A stretch of DNA of 64,000 nucleotides from Gelidibacter gilvus (lineage in GTDB: Bacteria > Bacteroidota > Bacteroidia > Flavobacteriales > Flavobacteriaceae): assembly GCF_004115975.1 (NCBI RefSeq), contig NZ_SDDZ01000001.1:248001-312000 (forward strand), in the 5' to 3' direction. A model generated the notes under the pieces. It did no database searches. It was not told the origin of the DNA and saw only the letters and a program-made list of their open reading frames with translations. The position numbers were made by a program, and so were the translations under genes. Positions 8,361 to 17,179 of this stretch are shown here, one piece after another. How positions within the stretch are numbered: the first letter of the stretch is position 1; every line of letters begins with the position of its first letter.

Positions 8361-9728
8361 TTATTTATTCTCCATCATCTTTTTAAAATCCATGCTATAC
8401 GAAGGATAGGTCAACATCATCCGTTTAAATTCCTTAACCGTCATTTTATTATAGATTGCAGTTGCAAAAACATTGATACTTTCGTTGGCTTTTGAGCTTA
8501 AAATATGAGCGCCCACAATTTCATCGGTTCGTTCATTGACTAAAATTGTGTAAGCATAGGTGTCTTCGTTTTCCTTTTTCGCATTAAACCAATTGCTGCA
8601 ATCACCTTGATAAATTTTAACGCTCTTATAACGCGCTTTGGCTTCTTCTTCACCATAACCAACTGAGGATAAATTTGGCGTAGTAAATACCGTTGAAGGC
8701 ACACAAGGCACATCTAAAGTCTTTGACTTCTCCTTAACCACATTGTTCCCCACAATATAACCTTGCAGACCAGAAAGCGGTGTCAGCGATGGAGATTTGT
8801 TGGAGACATCACCACAGGCATAAACCTTTGGGTGCGATTTGCTCTGTAAATGATCATTGACCACAATGCCATCCTTATCTGCTTCAATCCCTGCCTTCTC
8901 CAGGTCTAAGGTTTCTATGGCTGGAACCCTGCCTGTGGCATTAATCACTTTTCTAGATTTATGGGTCTTTGATTTTCCGTCAACTGAATACGATACTTTT
9001 AAATTCTTTTTCAATTTTTGGATCCCAGTGACATCGGCATTAAAAATAAACGCCACTCCTAAATTTTCCATTTTGGTGATTAATTTTTTTACCAAATAGT
9101 CATCGAATTTCGCAAGAGAGGTCTTGTCCCTTTCTAGAATAGTCACTTTACAACCCAAAGTTGCCAACATACAGGCAAACTCCATGGCGATATAACCAGA
9201 CCCAATAAAGGTGATGGACTTTGGAATTTTCTTAAAATTCAGAACATCTTCACTTAATTTCAGGAATTCCTTGCCTTCAATGTCGAGTTCCCTAGGAATA
9301 TTTCCGGTGGCAATAATAAAATGATCCGCAGAAACCACTTTGCCTTCCACCTCAACTTCAGTTTTACTAATGAAATTTGGCGATTGGTGATACAGTGAAA
9401 TTCCTAAATCTTTTAGCTTTTGTTCTGTATTTGGCGGAATCGGGTCAGAAAACGACCTTTTAAACTTTTGGACTTTCTTCCAATTCAGTTTTGGCAACTT
9501 TTCAACACCTCGTCCTCTTAAATTTCTACTTTGATAGACCAGATGTGAAAATTGAAGTAATATTTTTTTGGAATCGCAACCTCTATTGGCGCAGGTACCT
9601 CCAAATTCCCGATTATCAGCAATGGCAACACTCAGGTTGTGTTCCCTGCAAATCTCTGCAGCAGTTTGTCCAGCAATACCACTTCCAATGACAAAAACGT
9701 CGTAGTGTTTCTTTTTAGTGTTTTTCAT
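8361..9728 (-). CDS. FAD-dependent pyridine nucleotide-disulfide oxidoreductase
   Basis: A 455-residue class I flavoprotein disulfide reductase. It has an N-terminal FAD-binding GSGIAGQTAAE (15-25), the redox-active pair in GGTCANRGCDSKK (about 43-55; C-x4-C), a second Rossmann motif GSGYIAMEFA near 176, the ATGRVP loop and the YACGDV FAD motif. The C-terminal dimerisation domain lacks the HxxxxE catalytic dyad of glutathione and lipoamide reductases; the corresponding region reads LTYPSYSMDFKKMM. It resembles the mercuric-reductase-like or glutathione-reductase-like group of uncertain substrate. It is probably cotranscribed with the glycosylase gene downstream. Confidence 0.85.
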   Translation of the reverse strand: MKNTKKKHYDVFVIGSGIAGQTAAEICREHNLSVAIADNREFGGTCANRGCDSKKILLQFSHLVYQSRNLRGRGVEKLPKLNWKKVQKFKRSFSDPIPPNTEQKLKDLGISLYHQSPNFISKTEVEVEGKVVSADHFIIATGNIPRELDIEGKEFLKLSEDVLNFKKIPKSITFIGSGYIAMEFACMLATLGCKVTILERDKTSLAKFDDYLVKKLITKMENLGVAFIFNADVTGIQKLKKNLKVSYSVDGKSKTHKSRKVINATGRVPAIETLDLEKAGIEADKDGIVVNDHLQSKSHPKVYACGDVSNKSPSLTPLSGLQGYIVGNNVVKEKSKTLDVPCVPSTVFTTPNLSSVGYGEEEAKARYKSVKIYQGDCSNWFNAKKENEDTYAYTILVNERTDEIVGAHILSSKANESINVFATAIYNKMTVKEFKRMMLTYPSYSMDFKKMMENK

Positions 9729-9936
9729 AAGGATTAAGATACCGAAATTTCCGACAAATTATGTTAGGAAAAATCTAAAGTTTAGAAATAAAATCCAAAA
9801 TGTCCGATAAGGAATTAAGACCGATGCGCTGCTAGAACATAGAACAAAGACGTCAATGATCGATAATATCGGTGTTATTATTTAAAATCTACCTTAACTA
9901 TGTTTTGATCGTGGTCGTCCTAAAATTCAAAAAGAA

Positions 9937-10614
9937 TTACTCCTTTGGTTTGCCACCAACCACAATCACGATTTCGCCTTTGGGTGGCTTTGCAGTATAA
10001 TGTTCCAAGACTTCTTTTGCAGTACCTCTAATGGTCTCTTCATAAAGCTTGGTCATCTCCCTAGAAACGGAGACGGGACGGTCTTCACCAAAATACTCGC
10101 AAAAATGAGCCAAAGTTTTAATGAGTTTATGTGGACTCTCATAAAAAATTAAAGTTCGGGTTTCTTCAGCTAAAAGCAATAACCGCGTCTGTCTTCCTTT
10201 TTTGACGGGTAAAAATCCTTCAAACACAAACTTGTCATTGGGCATGCCGCTATTCACCAACGCTGGAACAAAAGCAGTCGCTCCAGGGAGACAATCCACC
10301 TCTATCTGATGCTCAATACAAGCACGTGTCAACAAAAATCCAGGATCAGAAATAGCTGGCGTTCCTGCATCACTAATTAAAGCAACCGTAGTACCAGATT
10401 TTATCTTCTGAACCAAAAGCTCCACCGTTTTGTGCTCGTTGTGCATGTGATGGGATTGGGAAGGCGTTGCAATTTCATAATGCTTTAAGAGTTTGCCGGA
10501 AGTGCGTGTGTCCTCTGCCAAAATTAAATCGACTTCTTTTAAAACCTCAACCGCCCTAAAAGTCATGTCCTTCAAATTGCCTATGGGCGTGGGAACGATG
10601 TATAATTTACTCAT
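9937..10614 (-). CDS. rsmI: 16S rRNA (cytidine(1402)-2'-O)-methyltransferase
   Basis: A 225-residue SAM-dependent tetrapyrrole-methylase-fold enzyme that 2'-O-methylates C1402 of 16S rRNA. Signature stretches are LYIVPTPIGNLKDMT at the N-terminus, LAEDTRTSGKLL near 33, SDAGTPAISDPG near 80, the PGATAF loop, and FEGFLP. The family's C-terminal extension is short here, as is common in Bacteroidota. The start ATG is 4 bp from the stop of the upstream gene at 10618-11361, suggesting one transcript. Confidence 0.93.
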   Translation of the reverse strand: MSKLYIVPTPIGNLKDMTFRAVEVLKEVDLILAEDTRTSGKLLKHYEIATPSQSHHMHNEHKTVELLVQKIKSGTTVALISDAGTPAISDPGFLLTRACIEHQIEVDCLPGATAFVPALVNSGMPNDKFVFEGFLPVKKGRQTRLLLLAEETRTLIFYESPHKLIKTLAHFCEYFGEDRPVSVSREMTKLYEETIRGTAKEVLEHYTAKPPKGEIVIVVGGKPKE

Positions 10615-10617
10615 TAA

Positions 10618-11361
10618 TTAATCAAACTTTCCTTCTATAATCTTCATAAATCGATCTTCAACATCTTCTTTCCCCAGCCAATTATTATAATCCGGTTTGA
10701 CAATGTTTTGGATTAAATTTATTGCTTCATCTAAAGAACTTGAGGTATTGATTTGAGAAAGCACACGATCATAATCTTCTCGTTGGCCATCAAAAAGATG
10801 TTTTATAAATGCTATTTTATCATTAAGGCCAATATTGATTCCGTTTTTAAGTTTGTCATTTAAGGATTTTTTCAACTTCTCATTTGAATTTGGAACAGGA
10901 TCAAAAACTGGCATGTTTTTAAAACCAGCAGTCAATTCCTCAAAATCGTCCTTATCTTCTAGTTCATCTTCTGGTATTTCAGGAAGTGATTGTTGGATAA
11001 ATGCATCTATTTGGTGTGTCTCATGGGGCATTTGAGCTACCATGTCCTTAATTTTCTCCATGACGGGCTCCATAATACCGTCATCTTCTACTTCGTCGAG
11101 GTTGACATAAATTTTGTCATCACGTTCAATATTATCACTTATTTTATTGTTAAAGGCCACATCCAACATCTCAAAGAATGACGAATCAACGCCAATAGTA
11201 GGCATATTTTGTTCTAAATTTTCATTGGCAAATTTCAAAACACTCAATTTTTCATATAGCAGCCCCACTTCACGGTGCATTTCCTTAACATTCTCCCTTC
11301 CTTTTAATTTTAGAATGCGATGTGCAATACTCATTAATTCAGACTCCAACTTCTTCTTCAT
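10618..11361 (-). CDS. Uncharacterised acidic protein, conserved in Flavobacteriia
   Basis: A 247-residue soluble protein whose function I do not recognise. It is charged, with an N-terminal helical region (KKKLESELMSIAHRILKLKG) that may form a coiled coil. A very acidic centre (EIPEDELEDKDDFEEL near 130-145) is followed by a C-terminal block, GLNDKIAFIKHLFDGQREDYDRV then NWLGKEDVEDRFMKIIEGKF. A similar C-terminal block occurs in many Bacteroidota hypothetical proteins, by my recollection. There is no signal peptide, membrane helix or catalytic motif. It is immediately upstream of rsmI (3-bp gap) and divergent from tdk, which suggests but does not show a translation-related role. Confidence 0.75.
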   Translation of the reverse strand: MKKKLESELMSIAHRILKLKGRENVKEMHREVGLLYEKLSVLKFANENLEQNMPTIGVDSSFFEMLDVAFNNKISDNIERDDKIYVNLDEVEDDGIMEPVMEKIKDMVAQMPHETHQIDAFIQQSLPEIPEDELEDKDDFEELTAGFKNMPVFDPVPNSNEKLKKSLNDKLKNGINIGLNDKIAFIKHLFDGQREDYDRVLSQINTSSSLDEAINLIQNIVKPDYNNWLGKEDVEDRFMKIIEGKFD

Positions 11362-11402
11362 AACTTTTAACTTTAATTCTAATTTATGCTTTTGATTTTT
11401 GG

Positions 11403-11410
11403 TAAATTTG
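11403..11410 (+). promoter_or_regulatory. Candidate -7 box for tdk
   Basis: TAAATTTG is an exact TAnnTTTG match 55 bp upstream of the tdk ATG, in the short divergent spacer. No well-spaced -33 element was identified. Confidence 0.35.
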
Positions 11411-11464
11411 CGCCACCTTTATATCAAACGAAGGTAGGCTTTGTTTTAGTGTTAAAATTACGAA

Positions 11465-12112
11465 ATGTTTCTTGAAAATACAGTAAATCCTAAAGAACAA
11501 TTTGGGTGGATTGAGGTTATTTGCGGCTCTATGTTCTCTGGTAAGACTGAAGAATTGATCAGGCGTCTTAAGCGCGCCCAATTTGCAAAACAAAAAGTTG
11601 AAATCTTCAAACCCACCGTTGATGTGCGTTATGATGAAGGCATGGTCATATCTCATGACGCCAATGAAATTCGCTCAACTCCGGTACCTGCAGCCGCTAA
11701 TATTCCCATTTTGGCTGACGGTTGTGATGTGGTCGGGATTGACGAAGCACAATTTTTTGACGATGAAATCATTCGGGTTTGTAATGACTTAGCCAATAAA
11801 GGTGTCAGAGTGATAGTTGCCGGATTGGATATGGATTTTAAAGGGAATCCGTTTGGTCCTATGCCATATTTAATGGCCACTGCCGAGTATGTTACTAAAG
11901 TCCACGCCATTTGCACACGTACAGGAAACTTAGCACAATACAGCTACAGAAAAGCCCAAAGTGATGCTTTGGTACTTTTAGGAGAGGTGGATGAATATGA
12001 ACCCTTGAGCCGTGGTGCTTTTTACAAAGCCATGTTAAATGACAAAATAAGAGGGATGAAGGTCAACGATGCCTTAGAACTCAATGAAAAATCGAAAAAT
12101 CCCAATGCCTAA
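11465..12112 (+). CDS. tdk: Thymidine kinase
   Basis: A 215-residue type II thymidine kinase that phosphorylates thymidine with ATP in nucleotide salvage. The P-loop GSMFSGKT lies at about 21-28, the Walker B-like DEAQFF near 94-99, and the lasso-region block LDMDFKGNPFGPM near 120. The zinc-binding cysteine pairs of the classical enzyme are missing: the first pair region reads AICTRTGNLAQ and the second YEPLSRGAFYK. This appears to be a lineage variant, not decay, since the frame is intact. It overlaps alr by 8 bp, so the two are translationally linked. Confidence 0.92.
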   Translation: MFLENTVNPKEQFGWIEVICGSMFSGKTEELIRRLKRAQFAKQKVEIFKPTVDVRYDEGMVISHDANEIRSTPVPAAANIPILADGCDVVGIDEAQFFDDEIIRVCNDLANKGVRVIVAGLDMDFKGNPFGPMPYLMATAEYVTKVHAICTRTGNLAQYSYRKAQSDALVLLGEVDEYEPLSRGAFYKAMLNDKIRGMKVNDALELNEKSKNPNA

Positions 12113-13211
12113 AACGCAAGAAACCACTCTCGAAATTGATCTTTCAGCCTTAAAGCATAATTTTCAATATCTCAAATCCAAACTCCAAAAAAACACCAAA
12201 TTTCTCGCCGTAGTTAAAGCATTTGCATACGGTCATGACGCTGATCAAATCGCGCTTCATCTGCAAAATTTGGATGTTGATTATTTTGCAGTGGCCTATA
12301 CCAATGAAGGCGTCGCGCTAAGAGATGCAGGTATTACAAAACCAATTTTGGTGTTGCATCCTTTGCCTGTTGGTTTTAGCACCATTATAGACAGATGTTT
12401 GGAACCCAGCATTTATAACAATAAAGTGCTCAATGCCTTCGTACAGATCGCTGCTGAAAAAAACCAAAAAGACTATCCCATACATTTAAAGTTTAATACC
12501 GGACTAAACCGATTGGGTTTTTCTGAAAACGAGGTGGAAGACATTTATTCAAAGCTAAACGCATCGAATGCCGTCAGCGTGAAATCGATTTTTTCTCATT
12601 TGGCAGCAAGTGAAGATCCATCCGAAAAGGAATTTATGATGCATCAAATAAATTCCTTTAAAAGCATATCAGAAAAATTTAAATCGTTTTTTGGTTATCA
12701 ACCTATGCTCCATATGTGCAATACTTCCGGAATATTGAACTATCCCGATGCCCAGTTTGATATGGTACGAAGTGGGATAGGTTTATATGGTTTTGGAAAT
12801 TCAGAAATGGAAAATAAATATTTTAAACCCATTGCTTCGCTTAAATCGGTTATTTCTCAAATACATGACATAGAAGAAGGCGAAACTGTAGGTTATAATC
12901 GCGCTTATAAAAGCAAGTCTTCTATGAGAACGGCAACAATTCCCATTGGCCATGCTGACGGAATTGGAAGACCCTACGGTAATGAAAAAGGATTTGTGAT
13001 CATTGCGGGGAAAAAAGCGTCGATTGTAGGAAATGTTTGCATGGACATGATTATGGTAAATATCACCGGAATAGCGTGCGAAGAAGGTGATGAAGTCATA
13101 ATATTTGACGCTTCAAACACCGCCGACGAATTGGCGCATTCTGCAAACACAATTTCTTACGAATTGATTACGGCAATTTCACAACGTGTCAAACGGACGA
13201 TCAAAAAATAA
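12105..13211 (+). CDS. alr: Alanine racemase
   Basis: A 368-residue PLP enzyme that interconverts L- and D-alanine for peptidoglycan synthesis. Seen are the PLP lysine in AVVKAFAYGHDA near residue 35, the barrel motif MVRSGIGLYGF, the C-terminal catalytic region with ETVGYNRAY, and the substrate-loop motif VGNVCMDMIMV. The usual VVKANAYGHG has Phe in place of Asn, a mild variant. I favour the ATG at 12105, which overlaps the tdk stop in ATGCCTAA; an in-frame ATG at 12084 would add seven residues. It is cotranscribed with tdk. Confidence 0.94.
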   Translation: MPKTQETTLEIDLSALKHNFQYLKSKLQKNTKFLAVVKAFAYGHDADQIALHLQNLDVDYFAVAYTNEGVALRDAGITKPILVLHPLPVGFSTIIDRCLEPSIYNNKVLNAFVQIAAEKNQKDYPIHLKFNTGLNRLGFSENEVEDIYSKLNASNAVSVKSIFSHLAASEDPSEKEFMMHQINSFKSISEKFKSFFGYQPMLHMCNTSGILNYPDAQFDMVRSGIGLYGFGNSEMENKYFKPIASLKSVISQIHDIEEGETVGYNRAYKSKSSMRTATIPIGHADGIGRPYGNEKGFVIIAGKKASIVGNVCMDMIMVNITGIACEEGDEVIIFDASNTADELAHSANTISYELITAISQRVKRTIKK

Positions 13212-13287
13212 ATTCCATCAGAAATTAAACAGTTGTATATTTTTCTTATTTTCGTTACTTAATAACTAACTTAATAATTCAATAATT

Positions 13288-13698
13288 ATGTGGAAAGAAT
13301 TTAAAGATTTTATCATGACGGGTAACGTCATAGATTTGGCCGTAGCAGTTTTACTTGCTGGAGCTGTTGGTTTGGTTGTCAATGGTTTTGTAAGTGACAT
13401 CATGATGCCTATTGTAGGTTATTTCTCTGGAGGTGTCGATTTTGCGGACATGTTCTATGCTTTAGATGGAAAAACTTATGAATCTTTAGCGGTTGCAACC
13501 GAAGCTGGCGCAGCAGTAATTGCTTATGGAAAATGGATCAACTCCATCATCAATTTATTGATTGTTGGTTTTGTATTATTCATGATCGTCAAAGCATATG
13601 CTAAAGTAAGAGCTAAAAAAGTAGAAGAGCCTGCAGCTCCTGCTGGACCAACTGAAATTGATTTATTGAAAGAAATCAGAGATGCTTTAAAAAAATAA
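13288..13698 (+). CDS. mscL: Large-conductance mechanosensitive channel
   Basis: A 136-residue pentameric inner-membrane channel that opens on membrane tension to release solutes on hypo-osmotic shock. The N-terminal amphipathic helix MWKEFKDFIMTGNVIDLAVAV, first with TGNVIDLAVAVLLAG, leads into TM1. TM2 is INSIINLLIVGFVLFMIVKAYA, and a C-terminal helix carries the family ending LLKEIRDALKK. Length is normal. It is followed by a strong intrinsic terminator, so it is likely a single-gene transcript or the end of the tdk-alr unit. Confidence 0.96.
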   Translation: MWKEFKDFIMTGNVIDLAVAVLLAGAVGLVVNGFVSDIMMPIVGYFSGGVDFADMFYALDGKTYESLAVATEAGAAVIAYGKWINSIINLLIVGFVLFMIVKAYAKVRAKKVEEPAAPAGPTEIDLLKEIRDALKK

Positions 13699-13724
13699 TT
13701 CCGCTACACCCATATTCTAACTTT

Positions 13725-13759
13725 AACCCGATTCACACAATGAATCGGGTTCTTTTTTT
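13725..13759 (+). terminator. Rho-independent terminator after mscL
   Basis: A perfect 11-bp stem, AACCCGATTCA paired with TGAATCGGGTT, has a 5-nt loop and is followed by C and seven T. Confidence 0.92.
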
Positions 13760-13821
13760 ATTAAATCTTCTTAAAACACATTGAATAAATGGTTACTTTA
13801 GCGACTTAAATTTTTTTAATT

Positions 13822-14811
13822 ATGAAAGTAGCTGTTGTTGGCGCCACAGGTATGGTTGGCGAAGTGCTGTTAAAAATCCTTGAAGAACGAAATTTTCCTT
13901 TTACGGAATTGATGCTCGTAGCATCAGAAAGGTCTGTTGGGAAAGAAATTACCTTTAAAAACGAAACTCACAAAGTTATAGGTTTGGCAGAGGCGGTCTC
14001 AAAAAGACCAGATATTGCCTTCTTTTCTGCAGGAGGAAATACGTCCTTAGAATGGGCTCCAAAATTTGAAGAAGTTGGCACTACGGTCATTGATAATTCT
14101 TCGGCCTGGCGAATGGATCCTTCAAAAAAATTGATCGTTCCAGAAATCAATGCCCATCAACTTACAAAAGACGATAAAATAATTGCCAATCCAAACTGTT
14201 CAACCACTCAGATGGTGATGGTCTTGGCACCACTCCACAAAAAATATAAAATCAAAAGAATCGTTGTTTCTACCTACCAATCCATTACGGGAACTGGTGT
14301 GAAAGCGGTAAAACAATTAGAGAATGAGTTGGCCGGGATTAAGGGCGAAATGGCCTATCCCTATCCAATAAATAAAAACGTTATTCCGCATTGCGACGTC
14401 TTTGAAGAAAACGGATACACCAAAGAAGAAATGAAATTGGTCAGGGAAACCCAAAAAATCCTAAACGACCGTTCTATCGCAGTCACTGCAACTGCCGTAA
14501 GAGTTCCTACTCAAGGTGGCCATAGCGAAGCGGTGAACATTGAATTTGAAAAGGATTTTGATGTTTCTGAAATTCGCAAACTGCTAAGCCAAACTTCTGG
14601 GGTTGTGGTTCAGGACAATCTTGATGTCAATACCTATCCAATGCCCATTTATGCCAATGGAAAAGACGATGTTTTTGTTGGACGCATCAGACGTGACGAA
14701 TCTCAACCAAACACTCTAAATCTATGGATCGTTAGTGACAACTTAAGAAAAGGGGCCGCAACAAATACCATTCAGATTGCGGAGTATTTGATTGATAAAA
14801 ATCTGATTTAA
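13822..14811 (+). CDS. asd: Aspartate-semialdehyde dehydrogenase
   Basis: A 329-residue NADPH-dependent enzyme that makes aspartate semialdehyde from aspartyl phosphate, the branch point to lysine/diaminopimelate, threonine and methionine. It has the N-terminal Rossmann loop GATGMVGE (7-14), FSAGG near 72, the catalytic cysteine in NPNCSTTQM near residue 127, and the substrate-binding GGHSEAVNIEF near 232. Length is typical. It is bounded by the mscL terminator upstream and its own terminator downstream, so it appears monocistronic. Confidence 0.96.
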   Translation: MKVAVVGATGMVGEVLLKILEERNFPFTELMLVASERSVGKEITFKNETHKVIGLAEAVSKRPDIAFFSAGGNTSLEWAPKFEEVGTTVIDNSSAWRMDPSKKLIVPEINAHQLTKDDKIIANPNCSTTQMVMVLAPLHKKYKIKRIVVSTYQSITGTGVKAVKQLENELAGIKGEMAYPYPINKNVIPHCDVFEENGYTKEEMKLVRETQKILNDRSIAVTATAVRVPTQGGHSEAVNIEFEKDFDVSEIRKLLSQTSGVVVQDNLDVNTYPMPIYANGKDDVFVGRIRRDESQPNTLNLWIVSDNLRKGAATNTIQIAEYLIDKNLI

Positions 14812-14870
14812 ACAGATAATTCATTAAATATAGAAAATTTGTCCATCGATAGATTTCTTAACATAATATT

Positions 14871-14906
14871 AAAAAAGCTCTTACATCCGATTGTAGGGGC
14901 TTTTTT
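14871..14906 (+). terminator. Rho-independent terminator after asd
   Basis: The stem GCTCTTACA/TGTAGGGGC (two G-U pairs) is extended by a flanking A6/T6 run and has a 6-nt loop. The run of T after the stem completes an intrinsic terminator between asd and the peptidase gene. Confidence 0.85.
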
Positions 14907-14933
14907 GTTTATTTTTGGAACACAACTTTTAAC

Positions 14934-17111
14934 ATGTTTACTTTTATGAGAAATTTAGCGCTTGCCATGGTAGTTTTAACAACGATTACCGCCTGTAAAA
15001 ACGAAAATGAACTTAAAAAATCCAATGTAATTGCCGTGACTTATCCTGAAACCAAAACGGTAGATACCGTTGACACTTATTTTGGAGAACAAGTAAAAGA
15101 TCCGTACCGCTGGCTCGAAGATGATAGAAGCGAAGAAACCGGCGCCTGGGTAAAAGCCCAAAATGAAGTAACTGCCAATTATTTAGAGCAAATCCCATAT
15201 CGCCAAGAACTAAAAGAGCGCTTGGAAGAAATTTGGAATTACGAAAAAGTAGGTGCTCCTTTCATCGAAGGTGATTATACCTATTATTATAAAAATGACG
15301 GTTTGCAAAACCAATCAGTTATTTACAGAAAGAAAACCGGAGAAGATAACGAAGAGGTCTTTTTAGATCCAAATACCTTCAGTAAAGACGGGACCATTTC
15401 TTTAGGTGGTCTTAATTTCTCCAAAAGCGGGAAACTTGCTGCCTATGCTATTTCTGAAGGTGGAAGTGATTGGCGAAAAGTTATCGTTATGGATGTCGAG
15501 TCCAAAAAGCAAATTGAAGACACAATTGTAGATGTCAAATTTAGTGGCATTTCATGGAAAAACAATGAAGGCTTCTACTATTCAAGCTATGACAAGCCAA
15601 AAGGAAGTGAGCTTTCAGCTAAAACAGACCAACATAAACTCTTTTATCACAAATTAGGAACGTCACAGAAACAAGACCAATTAATCTATGGTGGTACAGA
15701 AGCACAAAAACACCGTTATGTTAGTGGTAGTGTTACTGAAGACGGAAACTACCTATTCATCTACCCAAGAAACTCAACTTCTGGAACAAAATTATTAATG
15801 CAGGACTTATCAAAACCAAATAGCAAAATGATTACCATTTTGGATACTTCTGATAGTGATACTGGAGTCATTGAAAACGTTGGAAGTAAACTCTATTTAA
15901 TTACCAATAGAAATGCTCCCAACCAAAAGGTGGTTACTGTAGATGCTTCAAATCCGAATCCAGAAAACTGGAAGGATTTTATTCCTGAAACAGAAAATGT
16001 ATTACGTGCTTCTACCGGTAGTGGTTATGTATTTGCGAGCTATATGGTGGATGCGGTTTCTAAAGTAATGCAATACGACTATGATGGAAAACTGGTTAGG
16101 GAAATCAAACTCCCGGGCGTTGGAAGTGCTGGCGGTTTTGGAGGTAAGAAAGAAGATGCGATTGTTTACTATTCATTTTCCAATTATATCACCCCAAGTA
16201 CTATTTACACTTTAGATCCTAAAACTGGGAATTCTGAAGTTTATATTAAACCTGGAATTAAATTTAATGCTGACGATTTTGAAAGCAAACAAGTGTTTTA
16301 CACTTCAAAAGACGGCACGAAAGTACCAATGATTATTTCTTATAAAAAAGGCGTCGAACTAAACGGTAAAAACCCGACCATTCTATATAGTTACGGTGGA
16401 TTCAATATTTCAATGACACCTTCTTTCAGTATTGCCAACGCTGTTTGGATGGAACAAGGCGGTATTTATGCTGTGCCTAACATTCGTGGTGGTGGAGAAT
16501 ATGGTAAAAAATGGCATGATGCGGGTACCAAATTGGAAAAGCAGAATGTGTTTGACGATTTTATCGCTGCCGCAGAATACCTGATTGATAACAAATACAC
16601 ATCATCAGATTATTTAGCCATCAGAGGTGGTTCAAATGGCGGACTTTTAGTTGGCGCAGTCATGACGCAACGTCCAGATTTAGTAAAAGTAGCCATCCCT
16701 GCAGTTGGGGTTTTAGATATGTTGCGTTACCATACATTCACATCAGGAGCTGGGTGGGCGTATGATTATGGAACCTCTGAGGACAACAAGGAGATGTTTG
16801 ACTACCTAAAAGGCTATTCTCCTATCCATAACGTCAAAGAAGGCGTAGAATACCCTGCAACGATGATCACAACTGGAGATCATGATGACCGAGTGGTTCC
16901 TGCACATAGTTTTAAATTTGCTGCAGAATTGCAAAGTAAACAAACAGGTACCAATCCAACATTAATTAGAATTGAAACGGATGCCGGACATGGCGCTGGA
17001 ACTCCTGTGAGTAAAACGATAGAGCAATACGCCGATGTTTTCGGATTTACGCTTTATAATATGGGCTATAAAGTGCTTCCAAATAAAACCAAATCAAACA
17101 TAAAAGGATAA
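14934..17111 (+). CDS. Prolyl oligopeptidase family serine peptidase, lipoprotein
   Basis: A 725-residue S9A peptidase that cleaves short peptides after proline. The N-terminus has a hydrophobic stretch ending TTITAC, a lipobox, so the protein is probably lipid-anchored in the envelope; M5 is an alternative start. A seven-bladed propeller region (about 90-440) begins after the family motif DPYRWLEDD near 55. The hydrolase domain carries the nucleophile in [11 protein letters not shown] (Ser about 566), Asp in DHDDRVVP (about 651) and His in DAGHGAG (about 686). All three catalytic residues are present. It is separated from the downstream ABC gene by a perfect palindromic repeat. Confidence 0.94.
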   Translation: MFTFMRNLALAMVVLTTITACKNENELKKSNVIAVTYPETKTVDTVDTYFGEQVKDPYRWLEDDRSEETGAWVKAQNEVTANYLEQIPYRQELKERLEEIWNYEKVGAPFIEGDYTYYYKNDGLQNQSVIYRKKTGEDNEEVFLDPNTFSKDGTISLGGLNFSKSGKLAAYAISEGGSDWRKVIVMDVESKKQIEDTIVDVKFSGISWKNNEGFYYSSYDKPKGSELSAKTDQHKLFYHKLGTSQKQDQLIYGGTEAQKHRYVSGSVTEDGNYLFIYPRNSTSGTKLLMQDLSKPNSKMITILDTSDSDTGVIENVGSKLYLITNRNAPNQKVVTVDASNPNPENWKDFIPETENVLRASTGSGYVFASYMVDAVSKVMQYDYDGKLVREIKLPGVGSAGGFGGKKEDAIVYYSFSNYITPSTIYTLDPKTGNSEVYIKPGIKFNADDFESKQVFYTSKDGTKVPMIISYKKGVELNGKNPTILYSYGGFNISMTPSFSIANAVWMEQGGIYAVPNIRGGGEYGKKWHDAGTKLEKQNVFDDFIAAAEYLIDNKYTSSDYLAIRGGSNGGLLVGAVMTQRPDLVKVAIPAVGVLDMLRYHTFTSGAGWAYDYGTSEDNKEMFDYLKGYSPIHNVKEGVEYPATMITTGDHDDRVVPAHSFKFAAELQSKQTGTNPTLIRIETDAGHGAGTPVSKTIEQYADVFGFTLYNMGYKVLPNKTKSNIKG

Positions 17112-17131
17112 CTAATTTAGAGTTGATTTTC

Positions 17132-17164
17132 AGACCTGTCAGGTTTTAAAAACCTGACAGGTCT
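17132..17164. repeat. AGACCT palindromic repeat, copy C (perfect)
   Basis: A perfect 33-nt inverted repeat: the 16-nt arm AGACCTGTCAGGTTTT, one A, then the exact reverse complement. It sits 20 bp after the peptidase stop and 15 bp before the ABC gene. It could act as a transcript-end hairpin, but no continuous T run follows. Confidence 0.9.
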
Positions 17165-17179
17165 CTTTATAAAATACAG

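Noticed and set aside
17132-17164. Intrinsic terminator after the prolyl oligopeptidase gene
   Set aside because: The stem is perfect, but the sequence after it (CTCTTTATAAAA) lacks a continuous T run, and the same element occurs in degenerate form elsewhere. It was called a repeat, though it might still affect transcript ends.
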